A DNA stretch of 40,882 nt from an uncultured Burkholderiales bacterium. Its GTDB lineage: Bacteria; Pseudomonadota; Gammaproteobacteria; Burkholderiales; Burkholderiaceae_C. This document shows positions 36,778 to 40,882 of the stretch, in pieces. The notes under the pieces were generated by a model. That model worked only from the letters and a program-made list of their open reading frames with translations, did no database searches and was not told the origin of the DNA. Position numbers and translations under genes: made by a program. The stretch covers positions 1 to 40,882 of the forward strand of contig CAIKNE010000140.1 in NCBI GenBank assembly GCA_903828695.1, given 5' to 3'. How positions within the stretch are numbered: the first letter of the stretch is position 1; the number at the start of each line of letters is the position of its first letter.

Positions 36778-37509
36778 ATGGACATGAAATTAAAAATACC
36801 CTACGAAGTTTCGATTAGTTGCAGCAACTGCAAATTAATCAACAAATGTATGCCCCTTGGTCTCAGCACCTTCGAGTTATCTCGAATTGATAGCTTAGTT
36901 AGTCAAAGAATCAAAATAAAACGAGGCAATGATTTGCAACGGTTTAGTAATAGTCACCAAGCTTTGTATATTATTAGAACCGGATATTTCAAAACTGTCA
37001 TTTCTACCAACGACGGACGCGATCAAGTATTGGGATTTCACATGTCCGGCGATAGTATCGGCCTTGCTGGCGAGATCAGTAATTTGTACAGTTGCAAGGT
37101 TACCGCCCTTGAAGATTCAACTGTCTGTATCGTCCCTTTTGCCAAAGTTGAAGAAGTTGCCAATTCAGTTAATGGGCTTCACTCACACATCCGCCATTTA
37201 TACAGTCTAGAAATAAATCGTGAAAATTCGGTTATGCTTTTCTTGGGTAGCATGAACTCAGAGGAACGTGTCGCGACATTCCTACTTAAACTGAGTGCAA
37301 GTCATGAGGAACGCGGATTTTCTCCACTTGTCCTCAACCTCAAGATGAGCCGCTATGACATAGCAAGTTATTTAGGACTCAAGCATGAAACTGTTAGTCG
37401 TACCCTTGCTAAGTTCATTAGAAGCAAGTTAATCTACTTAAAACTGCGTGAATTGAAAATCATTAACTTAGTAGCCCTGAACTCATTAGCCACAGATAAA
37501 CAGCGCTAA
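36778..37509 (+). CDS. fnr: FNR-type oxygen-sensing regulator
   Basis: The 243-aa protein has the N-terminal cysteines C-x2-C-x5-C in CSNCKLINKC and a fourth Cys in NLYSCKVTAL, the four ligands for the oxygen-labile [4Fe-4S] cluster of FNR. Its effector domain precedes a recognition helix SRYDIASYLGLKHETVSRTL with the E-x-x-S-R residues that read TTGAT half-sites. It should activate or repress genes on oxygen loss. The ATG at 36778 is chosen because GGA lies seven bases upstream; the frame could open at TTG 36766. Sites like its target lie upstream of the slipin and BON genes. Confidence 0.93.
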   Translation: MDMKLKIPYEVSISCSNCKLINKCMPLGLSTFELSRIDSLVSQRIKIKRGNDLQRFSNSHQALYIIRTGYFKTVISTNDGRDQVLGFHMSGDSIGLAGEISNLYSCKVTALEDSTVCIVPFAKVEEVANSVNGLHSHIRHLYSLEINRENSVMLFLGSMNSEERVATFLLKLSASHEERGFSPLVLNLKMSRYDIASYLGLKHETVSRTLAKFIRSKLIYLKLRELKIINLVALNSLATDKQR

Positions 37510-37563
37510 TTTCGGCTACTTTCCTTGTACCCCACACTGATTCATTCGTCCTGTACCACGCCC

Positions 37564-37593
37564 AAGATCAGTTAACTTGTACTTATTGATCTT
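37564..37593. terminator. weak bidirectional hairpin between fnr and ppiC
   Basis: AAGATCA (37564-37570) and TGATCTT (37587-37593) pair around a 16-base loop, followed on the plus strand by TTGGACGGCTTTT. It lies between convergent gene ends. The T-tract is poor, so the role is tentative. Confidence 0.45.
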
Positions 37594-37647
37594 TTGGACG
37601 GCTTTTAAATAGTCGATTTAGAACAATTGATTTATAGATGATATAGC

Positions 37648-38460
37648 TCATTTGCTCTCGATTTTGGCAGCCTTCATTAATTTTTGAACGTACTCCGTTC
37701 TTTGTTGCGACTGAACCGCTTGCGTCAATTGCGCTCTCGCTTCATCGAACGCAGGCGCTTTGAAAGGTCTTTTGTCATCAAGCTTCAGAATATGCCACCC
37801 GAATTGCGTTTGTATCGGCGAAACAGTTACGGCGCCCTTATTTAAATTGATCGCGACATTTGATATGACAGGAATAATTTGTCCAGGCAAAACCCACCCC
37901 AAGCTTCCTCCATTTTGTTTGGAAGGATCAATCGACTTCTCTTTTGCCAATTTATCAAATGCCTGCCCTGCTTGGAGGTTTTTAACGATCTCTTTAGCTT
38001 CAGACTCAGTTGAGACAACTATTTGACTGATCAAATACTGCTGCGATCCAGTCAATACATCAATTTGTCTTTTGTACTCAGCCTTTAGCATTTCTTCTGA
38101 TACAGAATTTTTTTCCAAGTATTTGGAGATCACTAACTCTGACAAATATCCGTTGCGAAGTAGCGTTAATTGATTTTGAACGACCACGCTCTTGTCTAAA
38201 CTCTGTTTAATAGCCTCCTCGCTTAAAAGCTCTCGTGCGATTAATTCATTCTTAATGGTCTCACGCAGCTCCGCTGAGTCCTTGGCTCCTTGAGAGATAT
38301 TCGACTCAACAACTTGATCAATTAATTCACCTGAAATCTTGACGCCATTCACAACTACAGATTTTGAGGCTTCTGCGCCAAATGCGGAGAATCCTACAAC
38401 GATCACTCCAAGTAATAAATAGTATTTACAGGCAGAGGAAGTTGTATTTTGAGCACGCAT
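37648..38460 (-). CDS. PpiC-type parvulin peptidyl-prolyl isomerase
   Basis: The 270-aa protein has a signal peptide (about residues 1-31), a SurA-like N-terminal helical region with TIKNELIARELLSEEA, and a rotamase domain from about residue 135: YLISQIVVSTESEAKEIVKNLQAGQAFDKLA, then GGSLGWVLPGQIIP and PIQTQFGWHILKLDDKRP. It should help fold periplasmic or outer-membrane proteins. The ATG has AAGGATAAAT upstream. Confidence 0.93.
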   Translation of the reverse strand: MRAQNTTSSACKYYLLLGVIVVGFSAFGAEASKSVVVNGVKISGELIDQVVESNISQGAKDSAELRETIKNELIARELLSEEAIKQSLDKSVVVQNQLTLLRNGYLSELVISKYLEKNSVSEEMLKAEYKRQIDVLTGSQQYLISQIVVSTESEAKEIVKNLQAGQAFDKLAKEKSIDPSKQNGGSLGWVLPGQIIPVISNVAINLNKGAVTVSPIQTQFGWHILKLDDKRPFKAPAFDEARAQLTQAVQSQQRTEYVQKLMKAAKIESK

Positions 38461-38912
38461 ATTTATCCTTTTATTAAATTACCAAATCCGTTTTGTCGAG
38501 AGTATTCAGTTAGATTTTGACTAGGCTGCATAACATTCGAACCAAGCCGATCACTTTGTACTTGAGAAGTTGTATTCCCAGTCTAATGGGTTAACGCAGA
38601 AGTCCAGGCCAAGCTATGATTCCTTTCCCTCTTTGGCCTTGTCTTACCCCTGGCCCTCTGTCCCGCAACACTAAGAGCGGTATACCACCTTGATTGTAAG
38701 CTTTCATCACCTCCTACTCATATGGTGGTCTTTGGCCCGAATACTGAAAACACCTTACGTCTGATGACCTAGGTATAAAATACCGCAAGAACAATGTACG
38801 GCAAATAAGTGCAGATGCACTGCCTCAACTCAAGATTACTGGGGTATGCTTACAATTGAATAGCCTTTACAAGGAGGCTATTCAATAAAGAAATAGGGCG
38901 AGTTATCAGCCA
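38461..38912. other. 450-base gap between ppiC and the bactofilin gene
   Basis: No established gene is seen. The middle (about 38590-38720) is noticeably GC-richer than the surroundings. A 38-codon minus-strand frame, 38591-38707, has AGGAGG at 38710-38715 but only two bases before its ATG, so I do not call it a gene. The left end carries the ppiC promoter. A hairpin lies at the right (separate entry). Confidence 0.4.
38855..38886. repeat. 11-bp hairpin downstream of the bactofilin gene
   Basis: ATTGAATAGCC (38855-38865) and GGCTATTCAAT (38876-38886) are perfect inverted arms around a 10-base loop. It lies 26 bases past the bactofilin stop on the minus strand. There is no long T run, so it could be a 3'-end stabiliser or a poor terminator. 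Confidence 0.6.
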
Positions 38913-39236
38913 TTAATTATTTAAGGCGATTGTTTCGTCTTGGTGGAGTAGTTTTCCAAAAATTCTTGCGCCCTCATGTATGAGTATAGATTTATAGATC
39001 AAATCGCCCGTAATTCTTGAATTCGTAGCTACCTCAACCTGAGAGGTTACCTTTATATTTCCATTGACGAGTCCGTTTATCAAAGCTTCAGGTGCAACGA
39101 CGTCCCCTTCAATTCCTCCGTCGATGACAACGAAGCTGTCAGATACGATAGTTCCAATGACCATAGCAGAAGTTCCAATGACTGTTGTACCAGTCTTACT
39201 TCTTTTGTCTTTCTTCTTAAAAAGTTTGAGTGTCAT
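38913..39236 (-). CDS. bactofilin (polymer-forming cytoskeletal protein)
   Basis: The 107-aa protein is a short bactofilin: a Lys-rich N-terminus (LKLFKKKDKRSK), then the right-handed beta-helix repeat core TVIGTSAMVIGTIVSDSFVVIDGGIEGDVVA, continuing to TGDLIYKSILIHEGARIFGKL. Bactofilins form filaments that place cell-wall enzymes and shape cells. It is divergent from an mreB gene by 162 bases, suggesting shared regulation. Confidence 0.9.
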   Translation of the reverse strand: MTLKLFKKKDKRSKTGTTVIGTSAMVIGTIVSDSFVVIDGGIEGDVVAPEALINGLVNGNIKVTSQVEVATNSRITGDLIYKSILIHEGARIFGKLLHQDETIALNN

Positions 39237-39398
39237 TGCCTAATGAAAATTCGGTTACATCTTTAATATATCGACACTGTATTGCATTTCTTTATCCAAT
39301 ACGAGATTTTGTCAAATAAATATGTACTCTTTTTGTGGTATGAGATCCATTACCAATCAGCATGATAATTAGGAGATTATTTAAATCCGGTGATTTGA

Positions 39399-40439
<1,041 letters not shown>

Positions 40440-40735
40440 CCGTTAAGAGGCGCCACGGAGCAAGTCACTTAAATGCACGTCACCATTCATCGTTTGCCGT
40501 CCATTAGTGCTGAGACTGGAGCTACTAAATTGATAGTGCAAAAATACGGCGGCTCCCTCAGCTACCCGAATCATAAATAAATCTATTTGCCATTTCAAAT
40601 TCAACGGGGCTTTTAGAGCCATCCAACTTTAACAGCAAGGTTACCGAGGGTGCTTTAAAGATCATAACTATCTTTAAAGCACCAATTAGTCCTTAAACGG
40701 ATCAAAATTGAGTCAATACAGCTATCGATGCCAAA
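40440..40735. other. gene-free stretch after mreB
   Basis: No gene is seen. It holds a perfect 14-bp hairpin (separate entry) and a small hairpin GGCT-tttag-AGCC around 40606-40620. Confidence 0.5.
40649..40683. repeat. perfect 14-bp inverted repeat after mreB
   Basis: GGTGCTTTAAAGAT (40649-40662) and ATCTTTAAAGCACC (40670-40683) are exact inverted arms around CATAACT. It lies between mreB and a convergent frame at the right edge, where a terminator would be expected, but no T-tract is adjacent on either strand. Confidence 0.75.
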
Positions 40736-40882
40736 TTAGATTTTGAGTGCACTATCCCCACCAATAGAGTCATAATGATTCAAACTTGCGCGCAGCACGG
40801 TTTTTATAGACATTGGAAAATCGTAGCCCAGCCCATAAAATTGGCCTGTACCCATTTGATTCTTTGATTGAGTATATGAGCC
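40736..40882 (-). CDS. partial reading frame, unrecognised C-terminus
   Basis: The frame is open to the right edge and encodes 48 residues ending in GGDSALKI. It includes QFYGLGYDFPMSIKTVLRAS, whose alternating pattern resembles outer-membrane beta-strands such as those of porins. The end lacks the terminal aromatic residue typical of porins. It could be the 3' end of a gene outside the window or just an open frame. I cannot identify it. Confidence 0.3.
   Translation of the reverse strand, partial: GSYTQSKNQMGTGQFYGLGYDFPMSIKTVLRASLNHYDSIGGDSALKI

Noticed and set aside
31500-38500. Prophage or defence island
   Set aside because: No integrase, phage structural genes, toxins, nucleases or other defence families are seen; the genes are stress and regulatory families.
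38591-38707. 38-codon frame with AGGAGG just before it
   Set aside because: The ribosome site is only two bases from the ATG, the product is unrecognisable and the frame is too short to judge.

Overview
The window looks like a chromosomal segment from a betaproteobacterium of the order Burkholderiales, probably Comamonadaceae or a close relative. The evidence is gene content and order: mlaFEDACB, gltBD, aroK-aroB-dgt, ponA, cyaY-lptM-lysA, msrPQ, a di-haem cytochrome c4, engB, and a pair of lipid A acyltransferases facing metK. The genus cannot be fixed from sequence reading alone.

Region by region. (1) 1-3.8 kb, minus strand: the Mla phospholipid-transport operon mlaF-E-D-A-C-B, with overlapping or nearly touching genes; mlaB runs off the left edge. 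(2) 3.9-10.4 kb, minus strand: glutamate synthase gltB-gltD. (3) 10.4-12.8 kb, minus strand: a degenerate REP-associated (Y1/HUH) transposase-like gene with two copies of a short repeat beside it, a PF13679-type methyltransferase and a DUF1415 protein. (4) 12.9-15.8 kb, minus strand: the overlapping aroK-aroB-dgt run. (5) 15.8-17.1 kb: a gene-poor scar holding a GC-rich, frameshifted TnpB-like transposase relic. It sits exactly where many beta- and gammaproteobacteria carry pilMNOPQ, between aroK and ponA. (6) 17.1-31.3 kb, both strands: ordinary core genes (ponA, cyaY, lptM, lysA, msrPQ, cytochrome c4, engB, two lpxL-type genes, metK, an acyl-CoA ligase, a Bug-family binding protein). (7) 31.4-40.9 kb: an AT-richer accessory section. 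It carries an unknown 129-aa protein, a slipin, a small winged-helix protein, a YflT-like stress protein, a triple-BON protein, a phasin, a Crp/Fnr regulator, a divergent FNR with all four cluster cysteines, a PpiC-type chaperone, a bactofilin and a divergent stand-alone MreB.

How the genes may work together. Envelope upkeep is a theme: Mla lipid traffic, PBP1a, lipid A acylation, MsrPQ periplasmic repair, PpiC, MreB and bactofilin. The accessory block reads as a stress/low-oxygen and cell-architecture set. The local FNR has a near-consensus target site (TTGACttagATCAA) upstream of the slipin gene, and a weaker one lies upstream of the triple-BON gene.

The best candidate for something undescribed is the 158-nt leader of metK. 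It can fold into a branched structure with two mutually exclusive pairings, joined directly to a hairpin that hides the metK ribosome binding site. This would suit a ligand-responsive leader, and it does not resemble the SAM or SAH riboswitch classes I can recall.
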